DNA from: Gnetum montanum
Taxonomy: Eukaryota; Streptophyta; Gnetopsida; Gnetales; Gnetaceae
Length of the DNA: 64,000 nt
Direction of reading: 5' to 3'
Assembly (NCBI GenBank): GCA_015680685.1
Contig: MNCI01014239.1
Span: forward strand, 158,884-222,883
Program-made: the position numbers and the translations under genes
In this document: piece after piece, positions 1 through 12,215 of the stretch
Position numbering within the stretch: the stretch's first letter is position 1
Layout of the letters: every line of letters starts with the position of its first letter
Notes under the pieces: generated by a model
What the model saw: only the letters and a program-made list of their open reading frames with translations
What the model was told of the DNA's origin: nothing
Databases searched by the model: none

Positions 1-426
1 TTGTCATCCAATAAGTATTCTTCATGATGGTATGAACTATTTTCCTATTGATTGCTAATGTTTGGTTTTTACCTTTAAGTTATGATGTTGATACTAAGGT
101 ATGGTTCTTTTGATATGATAGGCAATGCGTCTACTTCATCCATACATCCACAAATTTCTATGGTCTCTCTCGGCTTGGAAATGTACAGTTCCTTTCTAAA
201 TAAGAACTATAACGAATCAGTGACTCGGCATTTCTCAAACTAAGGAAGGACTAAAGGATTGAAAAGGGTGACTTCAAGGGAACTTGATGCATTTATGTTG
301 GCCGTTCTCTTGGGTGCTTCGATGTTTTCTTCTTCATTTTTCTTACCTTTTCGACTTTACCCAATTATCGGGAAGCTGAGCTAATAAAAATAACAAGTCT
401 TTGCATGGTGTGGTTCTCACACATAA

Positions 427-475
427 ACACATAAAATAAAATAAAATAAAATAAAATTAAAAATAAAAAATAAAG
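427..475. repeat. (TAAAA)n simple repeat
   Basis: Five or more consecutive TAAAA units followed by a looser A-rich run. It lies inside the 3' untranslated region of Athila element B0 and is absent at the matching place in B1 and B2, so it expanded locally. Confidence 0.85.
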
Positions 476-1661
476 AGAAAAAGTAAGAATTCAAAGCACA
501 TCCCTTAGACGAAATAATCATTTGGGCTACAAGCACTGGTTATGGAACCAAAACAAAAATGTTCTCTCTAACTAAGGCACTTCTCATTTTCCATTCTCTC
601 CTCCTTCATTTTGTCGGAATGGTGGTGGCTCTGTGGGAAGGCATTCTTGTTACTTCAAGGTGATGGATTATCCGAATGAATTAATGCGAAGTCATTGGAT
701 GTGGTTTGTTGAGGCTGGAGTTTGAATGAGATTTTTCAAGTCACATTAATCATTAAACTACACAAGGGGCTATACACCACCTTGTTCTTGAGATTCCATT
801 CCATTATCCTCTTTCCATCATTCTTCCTCCATTGTTCACCTCATTGTCGGTTATATCATTAGTGTATATCTTGGTGGATACATTGTTTTCTTTTTGGTAA
901 ATTCTTGTGGTTAAGACTTTAACTCTTGTTCCAAATGACATTCCTAGAGCCTACGGACTCTTTGAATGTAGGTTTGTCAAGGCATTAAGGGCATGAGCCT
1001 ACTTTGGGGAGGACCCACTAGCATTCCTATTTGGTGCACCAGTTAAATTATTTCTCCTAACATTTTTGCAATCCATTCTCCTTTGTACATTTCCATCTTG
1101 ACATCCATTTCATCGACGTTATAGTTGTCTCTTTTTCTCCATCATTCTTTGCTCTTTTTCTTTCTCCATTCTATCGCACCCGGAGGTTTGCTCTTAGTCA
1201 TGGGGGTCTAGACCCAACTTTTTTCAATTTTCTCCTAACTCCTACACCTTCTGTAGTCAGCAATCTTATATCTCCAGATCCGCATCAGCCATACCACAAC
1301 CTAGCTAATGGACCTTTTACCGAAGCAAGGTATCAACTACATTGTGATTCATTTACCCTTGCTAATATAAGACTGTGTTGTGTGTGCAGATGGCAATCAT
1401 GCAACAAGGGATTGGATCTAGAGGGAACACTTGGAATGGAGTGGTGCTGAAGTAGCTATGCAAGGAGCAAGATTAATAGTGCGCTTATGGATAGACAATG
1501 AAAGGCGCAATCTTGGCGTTGGTAGCAGTAGACTTCTTCTCTCTTCTCTCTTCTCTCTCAACTGCCAAATAAGGCCTGATGTCAAATGTATAAATTCTTC
1601 ACTCTTGTTATCATGAACACCAGTTTTGTCTTGTTCTGTAATGATGATCTGTTCACATGTC

Positions 1662-1666
1662 ATCCC
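1662..1666. repeat. Target site duplication ATCCC of element A (left)
   Basis: ATCCC lies directly before the TG of the left LTR and again directly after the CA of the right LTR (15320-15324). A perfect 5-bp duplication fixes both ends of the element and shows that the two LTRs belong to one insertion. Confidence 0.92.
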
Positions 1667-3387
1667 TGAAACACCCCAAAATTTAAAGGCATGCTTGCTT
1701 CACCAGGTCTTTGCAATTCACGCAGCGTTATGGTAGTTCTTCAGGAGATGGATTCTTTGATGTTCAGACTCTCTAGTTTGGTAAGTTTTCTACCCCAGGT
1801 GTCAACAGGCTAAACAGATTCTCTAGCCTTCCCACCTGAGTAGTTTATCTAGGCGATAGCGCACTTAGGAGTGGTGTGTGGAATTGTTGGCGGTGCTCAG
1901 AACATGTAAAAAGCTTCAGCAAGTTTTCTAAGTCAAGGATTTTTGCTACACTACGATACGCTATGTAGTGTAGCAAAATTTAGAAGATGTTTGTAGAAGC
2001 ATAGTGCTACGCTATGCTATGCCATGCAACGTAGCACAACGTAGCAAAAAACTAGATGGTTAGCCCTCTCGCTAGACTTCAAGTCCTTCAGCAATGTCTC
2101 CTTCTGTCAGAAAGTGATGAACTTGGCAAAAAGTAGGCCATCTTGGATGCTACGCTACACTGAGCTACATGGCACAACGAAGCATGGCAATTCTATGAAA
2201 AGTGACAAAAGGCAACTCAAAGGGTGGGATCAGCAAGTTCACAAGTTTCAAAGTGCACAAGGCAAAGTTTGCAAATTGTCGACGTTTGGCAGGTTGTCGA
2301 CGTTTTTTGCGACTAAGGCCAGCTGGTACACTATGCTACGCTACATAGCATAGCGTGGCGTAGTGAATCTGCAACCAACAGTCACAGCACTGCAAAGGTT
2401 TTTAACACATGTAGTAAGACACAACATAAATTTCTTGCTTCAAACTGGCGGTTACGCTATGCTACGTAGCGTAGCACAACATAACAAGATGCTACATTAC
2501 ACCAAACATGCTACACTACAAAGCATAGCAAAGTGTGGCAAGATGTTACACAACATCAATGCACCTCACCTAATTGACCGTTGCTTTGACAACGCAATTA
2601 CAGCATGGCAGGCTCATAATTGCGGCATGGCAAGCCTACCCAACAGTCATGCAGGCACGTGTAGCATAGATAGGTCAGCATAAGCCCAGGGCACATGGTG
2701 TCCAAACTGCATCTTTCACGCACACTTGGTCCTATAAATACCCCAACAAGAAATGTTCAAAGGGCTTCCTTTTGGAGAATTTGGCCCGAATTTTTGGCAA
2801 TTTGATTGGTTAACAATTTTGTTGGTTGACAAGAAAAAGTTAGCATTGTAACCTTGAGCATTGTAAGCTTTCTTTTTGACATTTTAAATAGTTATCACTC
2901 TTAGTTGGCATTTTTTTCTGCTCTTTTCTACCACCTTGGTAGCACTTCGCATTGTTAACGCCTGAGTCCGTGTTCAAGCACACAGCTATCTTGCTCTACA
3001 CGTCTTGGTTACTCTCAAGATCTTTGCACTTCTTCGCATTGTGCAACTGATTGTATCCATCTTGGCAGAGCAAAGTCGTAGCTTCAAAGTGGTGCATTTT
3101 TATAACTGCATTTTACTTTGTCTCCTGCTTATTATTGCATTTTACACTATTTTCTGTCTCTTTTACATTTGAGCATTACTTCATGCTATCAGTCTCGTTT
3201 TCAAATTATCTGGTTGCAAAAGGTTATATTAACATCGACTAAGTCCCTATCTGATCGACTAGACCATTCAGGGCACCATGTTTCCATTCCATCCAGCATG
3301 ACCCTCTCGCGGAAACGGGGTTAAGAATGTCAACAACTGATGACCCATAGGCATTTTCTTCAACCGTCGACATTTTCAATTGCTACA
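1667..3387 (+). repeat. Element A left (5') LTR
   Basis: Starts TGAAACACC and ends TTGCTACA, and is collinear with 13596-15319. A TATA box (TATAAATA) lies at 2733-2740. The LTR is studded with inverted GCTACGTAGC-type blocks, including a 14-bp perfect stem with a 10-base loop at 1941-1978. Frames inside (2114-2353, 2363-2683, 3051-3324) are by-products of this repeat-rich sequence. Confidence 0.93.
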
Positions 3388-3393
3388 TTTTTC

Positions 3394-3411
3394 TAGAGCT
3401 ATAAGGAGGAC
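3394..3411 (+). promoter_or_regulatory. Primer binding site of element A, tRNA-Asn type
   Basis: Six bases after the LTR end, TAGAGCTATAAGGAGGAC matches the complement of the plant tRNA-Asn 3' end at about 14 of 18 positions. Element C has the same site at the same 6-base spacing (49366-49381). The tRNA sequence is from memory. Confidence 0.6.
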
Positions 3412-3839
3412 CTTTTAATGCCTTTATCATATGTCACGGTAGTCCTATAAGCCTTCTATACCCTGATATGCATTAGCATAAACTTGACACCCGTCTATGG
3501 TTGTATACGCATCGTGTGATGCAGATTGGTTGCCTTGACGGTTCCTCGGGAACCCTATAGGACATAAAGCCTCCGATATCCAGTTGACTTGCCTATCTTA
3601 TGATGGTCTTGCACATGTTCTGTACTCTATCATGCACACGCATAAACGTGACACCCTTTTGTGGTTGTTTATGCATCGTGTGGTACAGATCGATCACTTT
3701 GACAGTTCATCGAGAGCGCAACACGACATAAAGCCTTTTTGATTGCTTTCCAATTCTTTTGTTTTTCTGATCCACAAAACTATTTAGCTTTCTGATTTCC
3801 TTGCTTTTCGCATTTATAAAACTATCTAGCTTAGTAACA

Positions 3840-6406
3840 ATGACTTCCGTAACTACTGCTGCTAATACCTTTAACGTTGAAGTTCCCATCATAGTTCAAG
3901 GCATCACAGGTGCCAAACAACTACTCAACCCAACACTGGAAACACGTCAATCCCTCAGGATCCAAAATCAGGGACTTGAGGGCTTGGCCCAGCAACATGA
4001 GCACTATAACTTCCTTTGTGCAAAGGTTTAGGAAAACCTGCCTTTGGATGTACACGAGTTTGAAGGAAAACGTAGCTTCGAGTTCACTTACTACAATGGG
4101 AAGGAATTTTTTCCCACTCCTGATGCTTCCATACCTTTGACACAGATAAATCAATGGCTTCTAGACAAGCTAATCCAACTGGCTAGACTTAGAGAGGAAC
4201 AAGACACAACGTCTAACAAGGATGATGCCTTCTAGGACAGATAGGAGGAACTCGATTCCCAATTTGACGAGGGATGTCAGACCAACTCCTTTCCTATCCC
4301 TCCTACCTAGTCCTTCTAGGCCAATTCGTTGTCTGTCACCACTCCATTTGTGATTGCATCTACACTCCCACAACCTGCAACTACACTTGCAATGTGTAGC
4401 CATGTCACCTTCCCCACGTATCAACATCCTTATTCCCCTGTTTCATTTGTAGAAACTATGCCTTCGCAAACCGTTCATCAATCCATTCCTATAGTGCATC
4501 ACACACCAATCACGGCTACCCTACCACATGTTCATGCTATACCTACTTTACAATCATACGTAACTTCTGTGTCCATTCCTACATTCACATCATTTTTACC
4601 CACCATGGCAAGCCCATGCCCATCCACATGGTGGACCCCATTCACTTCTTCGCCTATTCCACAACCATCGTAGATGTCTCATTATGTTCACCCTCAGACC
4701 TACCAAACCCTGCCAATGGTACAACCCAACACAGGGCTATGGTCTATGCTACTAGTGACACAAGAGGTCTATTCAGCAACTCAAACTATGGTTGTTGCTC
4801 CAACAACACCACCTACTAGGTGGTGGACGATGCAAGCAGCACCGTTCACGAGGGCTATCCCAATGGTACCGCCGATGGGTCACGCCACCACCCCTTCCAT
4901 TCCACAAATGGGAGCTGCCTTGGCAGTTCCCCAGCCATCCACACCATCGCAGGGTTTAAATCAAGCATTCTAGCTTATCCAAACCCTTACCAAGGAAATA
5001 AAATGCCTCAAAGCTGTTGGGGCTGACATAGTACAAGTCATGGACTTTTACTAGGATGACCATATCAACCCTGCAATCCTCGCGTTGACGTTACCCCTAG
5101 GGATGTCCCTTCCCCACTTCAGGAAGTACAATGGGGAGGGAGATCCCAATGCACATCTTATTACCTTTAGGTCTGAATCCCTTCTGTTGCAACAATGACT
5201 GCACATGATTATTCATGTCTTTGCTATGTTCCTAGCTGGGAAGGCCCTAGATTGGTACGACGCGCTACCACACTCATTCATTTCAACTCTAGAGGAGCTT
5301 CTGATCCAATTTGTAACATGCTTCAAGTATAAGTTGAAGGTGGAAATCACACTGGACTAGTTGATGAGCATGAAGCAGGATCCTCTGGAACCAATCCAGA
5401 AGTTCATCCAGCGATGGAGTGTAACCCTTAACTAAATTCACGAGCCCATCGCGGAGGCCCACTTGCTAGCCATCTTTAAGGGTGCAGTGATCGACTTCAT
5501 CAAGTCTAAACTGTACTACCTCTCTCCTCGCACTCTTAGTCAAGCCTTTGCTCAGACTAAGAGTATACAAGATGCGGCCAAGGCAAGTAAAGACCCAACC
5601 TACATCACCTACAAAAACACCTTCATGAAGAAGGACAAGGGTAAGGCCCCAACAACCACAGTGGCCACTGTCGCGACCAAGGCCAAGCCCAAACCTAGTA
5701 ACAATGGTAACAAGAATAACAAGAAACTAGCCATACCCGTAGCTAACCCCATGCCCAAGCAGGGTAATCTTCCACAACCTCCAGTACCCACACTTGAGAC
5801 ATCTGCATAACCCAAACCAAACTTTGAGCATAAATATCGCTCAAAGTACACCCCACTGCCTCTCAAGCCTTTAGAACTTCTGAAGCAACTATTGGTAGTG
5901 GGGCACATCCAACTCAAGCAGATGTCAAAAGAAGGAATCAGGAAACATCAACACTACTACGAGCTCCTTAGGAATTGGCCCTTCCCAATGAGCCCCTAGT
6001 TCCTAAGGGTTTTAGGTTGGACAGGTTTTGTGACTATCACCAACAGTGTGGTCACAACACAGATTACTGTCTAGCATTACAGGATGACATCCAGAGATTG
6101 ATCAATCAAGGAAAACTAGTATTGGAAAAAAGCAATCCAGTACGCCCTGAGAACCAATCTATGCATGTCTACACAGATACCCTCAATGCCAATAGTGCTA
6201 GTTATATCATCAATGCCATCAGTATTGACAGTGATCCTAGGCCACCCCAGCAGCCGTTCGTGGTTCGTGTGCCTGACTGTAGTGCACCAGCACCACCAGT
6301 GGCTAGCCAAAGCTCCCAACAGCCGTTCATTCTAAGAGTCCCTCCACGAGCATCCATCTCTGTGCCACCTATTAGGAAAACTACGCTACTCCGCCTGTTA
6401 ACATAA
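3840..6406 (+). pseudogene. gag: Element A gag (Tat-type), broken
   Basis: Retrotransposon capsid polyprotein, which would package element RNA in cytoplasmic particles. The likely start is the Met at 3840 (MTSVTTAANTF), continuing through stops at about 4029 and 4233. A proline/threonine-rich stretch follows (4260-4990). The capsid core lies at about 5080-5600, with conserved FRKYNGEGDPNAHL and GKALDWYDALP motifs. A basic linker and a zinc knuckle come next: CDYHQQCGHNTDYC, codons 6029-6070 (C-X5-C-X1-H-X4-C), followed by LALQDDIQRLI, as in Tat Gag C-termini. Stops and at least one frame change disable it. Confidence 0.8.
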
Positions 6407-6793
6407 TTAGCTTCATTTATCATCAAGGGGCCGATTCATTCGACAGCCCCCACCCCATGCAAGATAGCTAAACAACCTTCTCGTCCTAAAAAATGAGAAG
6501 TGTGTTTCGCAGGAGAGACGTCCAAGGGGAGTACTGTACAATATATTCCCAAGCCTACCTCTTCACCCCCTGTGTCTACGCCCTCATCACCAAAGAGGGA
6601 TGTCGTTATAACTGCATAGTCTATGTCACCCTGCCAAAAAGGGTCTAAACCTAGATCTAAAATCGCCCCTCCTCAAGAAGTTCATCTTCTGGGATGAATA
6701 GAAAAGGAGAAAAGTGTTAAACATGGGAGTGGCGAAGACCTTTTGGATGCCTTCACTTAGGTCAAACAAACTCTAAAATAGAAAAACACTACG

Positions 6794-7309
6794 TTGACCT
6801 TGTACGACCTAATCATGATGTCTGTCCCACACTGTGAGGCTTTGATCCACATGTTGATAGCGATTCCAGTCAATGAAGACATGCTAGCGGAAGAGGAAGT
6901 GATCTACTCAGTCATGCTCCCCTCCACACTTGCAGAGCCAAAACTGCCTCAACTAAATTTTAGTGACAAATCCATTAGGAAAGATCTCGAAAGGGGTCAC
7001 GTAACTACACCACCCCTATTCATCACAATTTGAGTCGACCAACACCCGATTTGAATGGTACACATTGATGATGGGGCTGCCACGAACATCATCCCCTTCC
7101 CTATTGTGGGCAAGTTGGTGTTGGTCGACCAAATCAAACCCACAATGACATCATGCTTGAGGTCGTTCAATAGAGCACTCATCCTGGTGAATGGCATAGT
7201 CCGCATAGACTTTGTGGCTTGGGACCAGTTCGCCACAAACACAATGTTCATCGTGGTTGAAGAAATGCCCAGGTTTAACTTGATCCTGGGGAGGTCATGG
7301 TTAGCATAA
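6794..7309 (+). pseudogene. pro: Element A aspartic protease, broken
   Basis: Retropepsin that would cleave the Gag-Pol polyprotein. The core is in the frame at 7055-7309. The active-site loop reads VHIDDGAATNIIP (Asp-Asp-Gly where most families have Asp-Ser/Thr-Gly). The C-terminal flap-side motif is FNLILGRSWLA, the usual end of plant retropepsins. The preceding frame (6794-7033) gives the linker that normally leads into the protease but ends in a stop. The DDG variant could be lineage-specific or decay. Confidence 0.72.
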
Positions 7310-7792
7310 ATTAGGGCTGTCTCTTCATCCATACACCAGGAAATCCACCTACCATACGTAGGTAGGGAGGTGGTGATCCATGGTGACAAAGTAGCAGCCC
7401 AAGCAATCAACAACATAGATATGGAGTAGGGATCAGAGGTCATAACCTTTGAGAATGAAGTGCCTGCTTACGCACACATTAACCATCCAGTGGGAGAATT
7501 GGCTCAGCAGACCGGTCTCTAGAATGAAAGCGCGTGGGTTGAGTTGTCCTTCCAAGCGGGGGACAATGATGCAAATGAAGACCTTGGCAAAGTGCCTTGG
7601 CCTTACGTTCCGCTCAATCCATGATGGGTTAAGAAGCAGCTACGCATAGCATAGCAACTCCGCTGCTCCCTACCTAGTCGCCATTCTTTACACATTACCA
7701 TCTTTCATTATTTATAATCCATTTATCTACATAAGTTACCAATTAGCCGTTGTTCAAGTTGTTAACGTATCATCTTTTTGGCATGCTACGCC
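7310..7792 (+). other. Element A spacer between protease and tandem array
   Basis: Recognisable Tat-like linker sequence continues in scattered frames to about 7640 and then stops looking coding. Nothing else identified. In Ogre-type Tat elements an intron sits between protease and RT, so some of this spacer could be intronic; see the array entry. Confidence 0.4.
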
Positions 7793-8446
7793 ATGGCCCA
7801 AAATGGCCTAAAACTAGCAGAGGCCCGAAATGGCCTAAAACTAGCCACGGTCCAAAATGGCCTAAAACTAGCAGAGGCCCAAAACGGCCTAAAAATAGTA
7901 GAGGCTTGAAACGGCCTAAAACTAGCTATTTCCTGAAATGACCTAAAACTATGCTTCCCCACAACTCGAAAAGGCTTAAAACTAGCTATGGCCTGAAACG
8001 ACCTAAAACTAGCAGAGGCCCGAAATGACCTAAAACTAGCAGAGGCCCAAAATGACCTAAAACTAACTATGGCCCGAAATGGCCTAAAACTATGCTTCCC
8101 CGTGGCCTGAAATGGCCTAAAACTAGTAGAAGCCTGAAATTTCCTAAAACTAGCAGAGGCCCGAAATGTCCTAAAACTAGTAATGGCCCGAAATGGCCTA
8201 AAACTAGCAATGGCCCGAAATGTCCTAAAACTAGCAGGGGCTTGAAATGGCCTAAAACTAGCAGCTATCCGAAAAGACCTTAAACTAGCAACCCCAGCAA
8301 AGTTGCAACTTTTGTGGTCCGAAAAGACCTTAAATTAGCATTTTTAGCATAGCATTCCACTCTCGTTACTGGTCTAGAAAGACCTTAAACTAGCAATCCT
8401 AGTGTAGCAGCAACTTTAACGGTCCGAAAAGACCTTAAACTAGTAG
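7793..8446 (+). repeat. 27-bp tandem array in element A
   Basis: About 20 or more imperfect units of the form GGCCCGAAATGGCCTAAAAC plus TAGCAGA. The unit is 27 bp for most of the array, and longer units with core GACCTTAAACTAGCA occur at the right end. A higher-order period of 141 bp is marked by two ATGCTTCCCC variants (7951, 8092). Because 27 is divisible by three, stretches stay open in one frame (7750-7941, 8092-8283) and encode PKTSRGPKW-like nonapeptides. It lies between protease and RT. Confidence 0.9.
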
Positions 8447-9035
8447 TTTTGATCTATTATAAGTTTGTAGTCTACAATGAGGCTAAATTAGCAGTTTCAC
8501 ATTTTCACATTGGCAGTTTTTCATTTCTTAGCAGTTTCACAATTTCACATCGACAATTTTACATTTTCTATTTTAGCAGCTCTGCATCTCCATGCCATAG
8601 CAGTCTACCATGACTTTAAACTGGAAAAATTTTAATCTTTACATCATACTTCACTAGTTACATATCATCATTGCTTTGCAATTTTTCATTATGCATGATT
8701 ACTACCAACGTGTGTCTCTTAACTAGGCTTTCATCTCATTTTGACAGGTTAAGCAAAAAATGGAAATCCATTGTGCTCTCTCCATGCCTTTAGCTTTAGC
8801 AGGTCCACATAGCAAACTCGTAAGACAATTGAATCTCGACCTGATCAACTGGGAGTCAGCTACAGCTAGCACCATAGCATCTTTAGAAACATCTCAAGAC
8901 TAGCCTAAGCATCAGGTTCGAACTCTAGATTTGGAAGCTAGAGATGTAATTGAGGACCCTCTCGTCGAGACACCTGTGACCACATCCAATGGGGGAAGTA
9001 AAAACATTAAAACTTAGCTCCCTCCTCGACGCGTA
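8447..9035 (+). other. Element A spacer before RT
   Basis: Degenerate tail of the array (TTAGCAGTTTCACATT-like units to about 8620) followed by AT-rich sequence. A pyrimidine-rich tract ending in TTGACAG|GT at 8741-8749 would serve as a 3' splice acceptor if this interval is spliced as in Ogre elements; no matching donor can be chosen with confidence. Coding similarity to the pre-RT linker resumes near 9040. Confidence 0.35.
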
Positions 9036-10300
9036 GATGCATGAAAATGTAGCCAAGATCCTGTAAGATAACATCAAAGTATTTGCATGGTCATACAGTG
9101 ACATGCTAGGTTTAGATCTGAGGTTGATATAGCACAACATTGTCCTAGACCCGTGCATGAAGGTAGTCAAGTAAAAGGCTCGTAAGGTTAAACCAGAAAT
9201 TGCACTAGCCATAAGGGACGAAATCACCAAGCTATACCAAGCTAGTTTCATCTGCACAGTTGATTATTCAGAATGGGTGTCCAACATCATCATAGTTTCC
9301 AAGAAAATGGGAGGAATATGAATTTGTATAGACTTCTGGGATTTGAACAAAGCAACGATCAAAGATGATTTCTCACTTCCAAGCATCAATCAACTAATCG
9401 ATACTACAGCCAGCCATGCTCTGTTATCCTTCATGGATGGTTTCTCTGGATGCAACCAAATCCACATTAACCTAGAGCATTAGCTAACAATGACCTTCAT
9501 GACCCCATGGGGGACCTTTTGTTATACCATGATGCCTTTTGGGCTCAAGAACGCTAGAGCAACCTACTAGCGAGTCATGACCTACATCTTCGGTGAATAC
9601 ATCCTGGAAACGTTAAATGACTACGTGGATGATATAGCAGTCAAGTCTAAGGAGGTAGCTAATCACCCACGTGATCTAGGGGTAGTCCTTAAGTGTTTTC
9701 AAATGCATGATCTATGCCTTAATCCTAAGAAGTGTGTCTTTGGGGTAAAAATTGGATGCATGTTAGGGTTTGTGGTATCAAAGGCCGGAATACTGGTGGA
9801 CCCTGACAAAGTCAAGGTCATCATCAACTTGGCATCTTATACAAACCTTAAGGAGTTACGTGGGTTGCAAGGTAGGGTACAGTTCATACCCCATGCAACA
9901 TCTTCTAAAGAAAGGGGTTAAGTTTGAGTGGACAACCTAGTGTCAGCAAGCCTTCAATGACTTGAGGGAAGAGCTTTCACACCTCCCAAATTTGCACTCG
10001 CCACAAAGGGATAAGCATTTCTTCATATACCCCACCACCTTCGACGCATCTATTGCAGCACTGCTATGTCAGAAATGAGATGACAGATCTGAGATACTAG
10101 TGTATTATCTGAGTCATGCATTAATAGTGCATGAGGCGAAATACAACGAAGTGGAGAGGAATTTTCTTGCCTTGGTGTTTGCTTTAAAAAAGTGGAGGCA
10201 CTACCTGTTTCGCAGTATAATTAACATCATTTGAAAAAGTAACATACTCCGGGGTATCACTAACAACTTGTATGAAAGTAGTAGGATAGCTTGATGGAAA
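9036..10300 (+). pseudogene. RT-RH: Element A reverse transcriptase and first RNase H, broken
   Basis: RT copies element RNA to DNA and RNase H removes the template. The pre-RT motif VFAWSYSDMLGLD is at about 9080-9115. RT blocks follow: ICIDFWDLNKA, LLSFMDGFSG (first catalytic Asp), TPWGTFCYTMMPFGLKNA, and the YVDD box at 9622-9633, intact. The longest clean stretch is 9577-9921. The first RNase H follows (FDASIAALLCQK near 10040, then EAKYNEVERNFLALVFALKKW near 10130). Stops at about 9317, 9481, 9567 and others disable it, several consistent with C-to-T decay. Confidence 0.88.
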
Positions 10301-10306
10301 GCAACC

Positions 10307-11044
10307 GTGGAGTTCAACCTACACTATGTAAGCCAGTTGTCGACTAAGGGTCAAGCCATAGCAACACAGCTTACGGCCTCACCCGTCAATGACCATGAAA
10401 CCATAGATCCCGAATTCCCAGACGAGCATGTTGGCACTATCAACATCATCCCATTACACCTAGAAGATACTTTACACTTTGACGGTGCTTCAACCGCACA
10501 AGGAGGTACTGTAGCTTCCATCATTACATTCCCCTCTGGGGAAATGCACCTGTTTGCTTATTGTTTTGCGTTCCCCTGCACCAACAATGTGGTAGAGTAT
10601 GAGGGGCTACTGAGAGGCCTCTCAGCTGCTTGAACACTACGCATACAACACTTGGTAATCTGTGGTGATTCACAACTAGTTGTGGATCAAATCACCAAGG
10701 TCTATGCCTGCAAAGCTATGCACCTACAACCCTACTGCGATCTAGCAATAAGACTGCTTAAGCAATTTGCAACCACAGATGTGCAACACGTTCCATGCAA
10801 CAAGAACACCGTGGTAGATGCCTTAGCCACCCTAGCACTAACTATCCCACCACACTCATTTGCGAGTCTACCAACTTCGATTATAGAATATATTGAGCCT
10901 ATCACTCAGACAGGACAGGTGGCCACTATTAGTGCCATGGACACCCAGGAGCGGTACGCTAACATTAAAGCCTACCTAAAACATGATAAACCCCTAAGTG
11001 GAATGACATCTGCTCAAAGAGATGCGATCCACAAGCATGCCTAG
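10307..11044 (+). pseudogene. aRH: Element A second (archaeal-type) RNase H, broken
   Basis: Additional RNase H characteristic of the Tat/Ogre lineage, placed between the first RNase H and integrase. The frame at 10307-10633 shows LHFDGASTAQGG (first catalytic Asp) and NNVVEYEGLLRGLSAA (catalytic Glu). After a stop the frame at 10652-11044 shows VICGDSQLVVDQI (catalytic Asp) and HVPCNKNTVVDALATLA (last Asp). All four acidic residues can be seen. The first half starts at the junction with the preceding RNase H connection domain. Confidence 0.82.
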
Positions 11045-12210
11045 AAATATACGCTCATGGGGAATGATGCCCTGTGTTGACGCTCCTACGATGGGATACT
11101 GCTGGCATGCATGGATGGGGAGCAGGCACAGAAGGTAATTAATGAACTGCATGAGGGACTATGTGGTGGACACATAGCACCTAGGGCTATGGTTATGAAA
11201 ATCAGATTCCTAGGGTACTACTGGCCCCATATGAAGCGTGACTGCCTGTCAAAAGTCAATATGTGTGACATGTGCCAGAGATATGCAAATCTTATACATG
11301 TCTCACCTCCGGACCTACACCCAACGCAAATCATATGGCCTTTCCAACGATGGGTACTAGACCTCATAGGACCTATCACGCCTAAGTCCTCTATAGGGCA
11401 TAGCTTCATTATCACTACCACAGAGTATTTTACTAAGTGGGTGGAAGCTATTCCCCTGAGAAAGACGACACCTTAGCAAATCTGCCACTTCATCCTGGAA
11501 AACATCGTGACAAGATTTGGGCTTTCGATGACTATTGTAACCGACAGTGGACCACAAATCAGTAGTATGGAAATCTGACCCTTCTGCAGCAATCTAGGTA
11601 TCAAGCAATCATTCTCCTCCCGGTATTACCTACAAGAGAATGGACAGGTAGAGGCTACAAATAATTCCATCATCAACTTGCTAAAGTGAATGCTTAGCAA
11701 CAAAAAGAGGCAGTGGCAGGAGAAAATCCTCTACATTCTATGGGCCTACAGGACGACGTGCAGAACCACGATGAGTAAGATCCCTTATAGCATTGTTTAT
11801 GGATTTGAACATGTGTTGCCTCTTGAGTTGCAAGTACCATCACTCCATATGATCCTCTCAGATTTCATGAGTGAAGCCCAAAACAACGAGTTGCGGATCA
11901 TCGACCTCGACTCAATAGAGGAGGAGCACACGTAGACGCTGAGCCGCATAGGACACTGAGCCGCATAGAGCGCTACCAGAGCAAGTAATAGAAAAATCAC
12001 CATGCAAACCCACATCAAAGACTAGTATAGAAGGGAGACCTCATCCTGAAAGCTATCCATGAGCATGTGAGCAAATTCTCAGCCAACTGGGAAGGCCCAT
12101 ACATGGTCACTAAAGCCTTTTGGAATGGATCCTTCGATCTGGTGGACATGGACGACGACGAGTTCACCAACCTAGTGAATCACTCGTACCTCAAGTCATA
12201 CTACATCTAA
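11045..12210 (+). pseudogene. INT: Element A integrase, broken
   Basis: Inserts the cDNA into the chromosome. The N-terminal HHCC finger is at about 11150-11280 (HEGLCGGH ... CDMCQ). The DDE core has WVLDLIGP (Asp), VTDSGPQ (Asp, with Ser replacing the usual Asn) and ENGQVEATN (Glu), all three retained. The C-terminal domain at about 12035-12210 reads NWEGPYMVTKAF and ends HSYLKSYYI with a natural stop at 12208-12210. In-frame stops at about 11474, 11577 and 11688 and a break near 11935 inactivate it. Confidence 0.85.
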
Positions 12211-12215
12211 AGCAT

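Larger units (their letters stand above)
1..1666 (+). mobile_element. Athila-type element B0, internal 3' region (interrupted)
   Basis: Non-coding 3' region of a plus-strand Athila-family element that enters the window from the left. Its reverse complement lines up in order with the 3' untranslated regions of B1 (18977-20830) and B2 (28692-30560). Landmarks are the GAACCACACCATGCAAAGAC block (about 387-416), the TTGAAGTCAC block (about 265-285), and a TGTTCATGATAA-like block near 1610. It stops at the insertion of element A and resumes at 15320. No convincing coding frame is present; the minus-strand frame at 1418-1663 is a by-product. The pol and gag regions, if they survive, lie left of the window. 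Confidence 0.7.

Noticed and set aside
427-475. Simple repeats in B0 (TAAAA) and B3 (CT, 42605-42630) arising at the same site of the 3' region
   Set aside because: Relative to the shared GAACCACACCATGC and GGCATGGGT blocks they lie at clearly different places.
1418-1663. Overlapping frames on both strands as a gene
   Set aside because: Lies in the Athila 3' region, matches non-coding sequence of B2 and B3, and the two strands are equally open.
7793-8446. CRISPR-like array
   Set aside because: Units are contiguous imperfect 27-mers without unique spacers, inside a plant retrotransposon; it is a tandem repeat.
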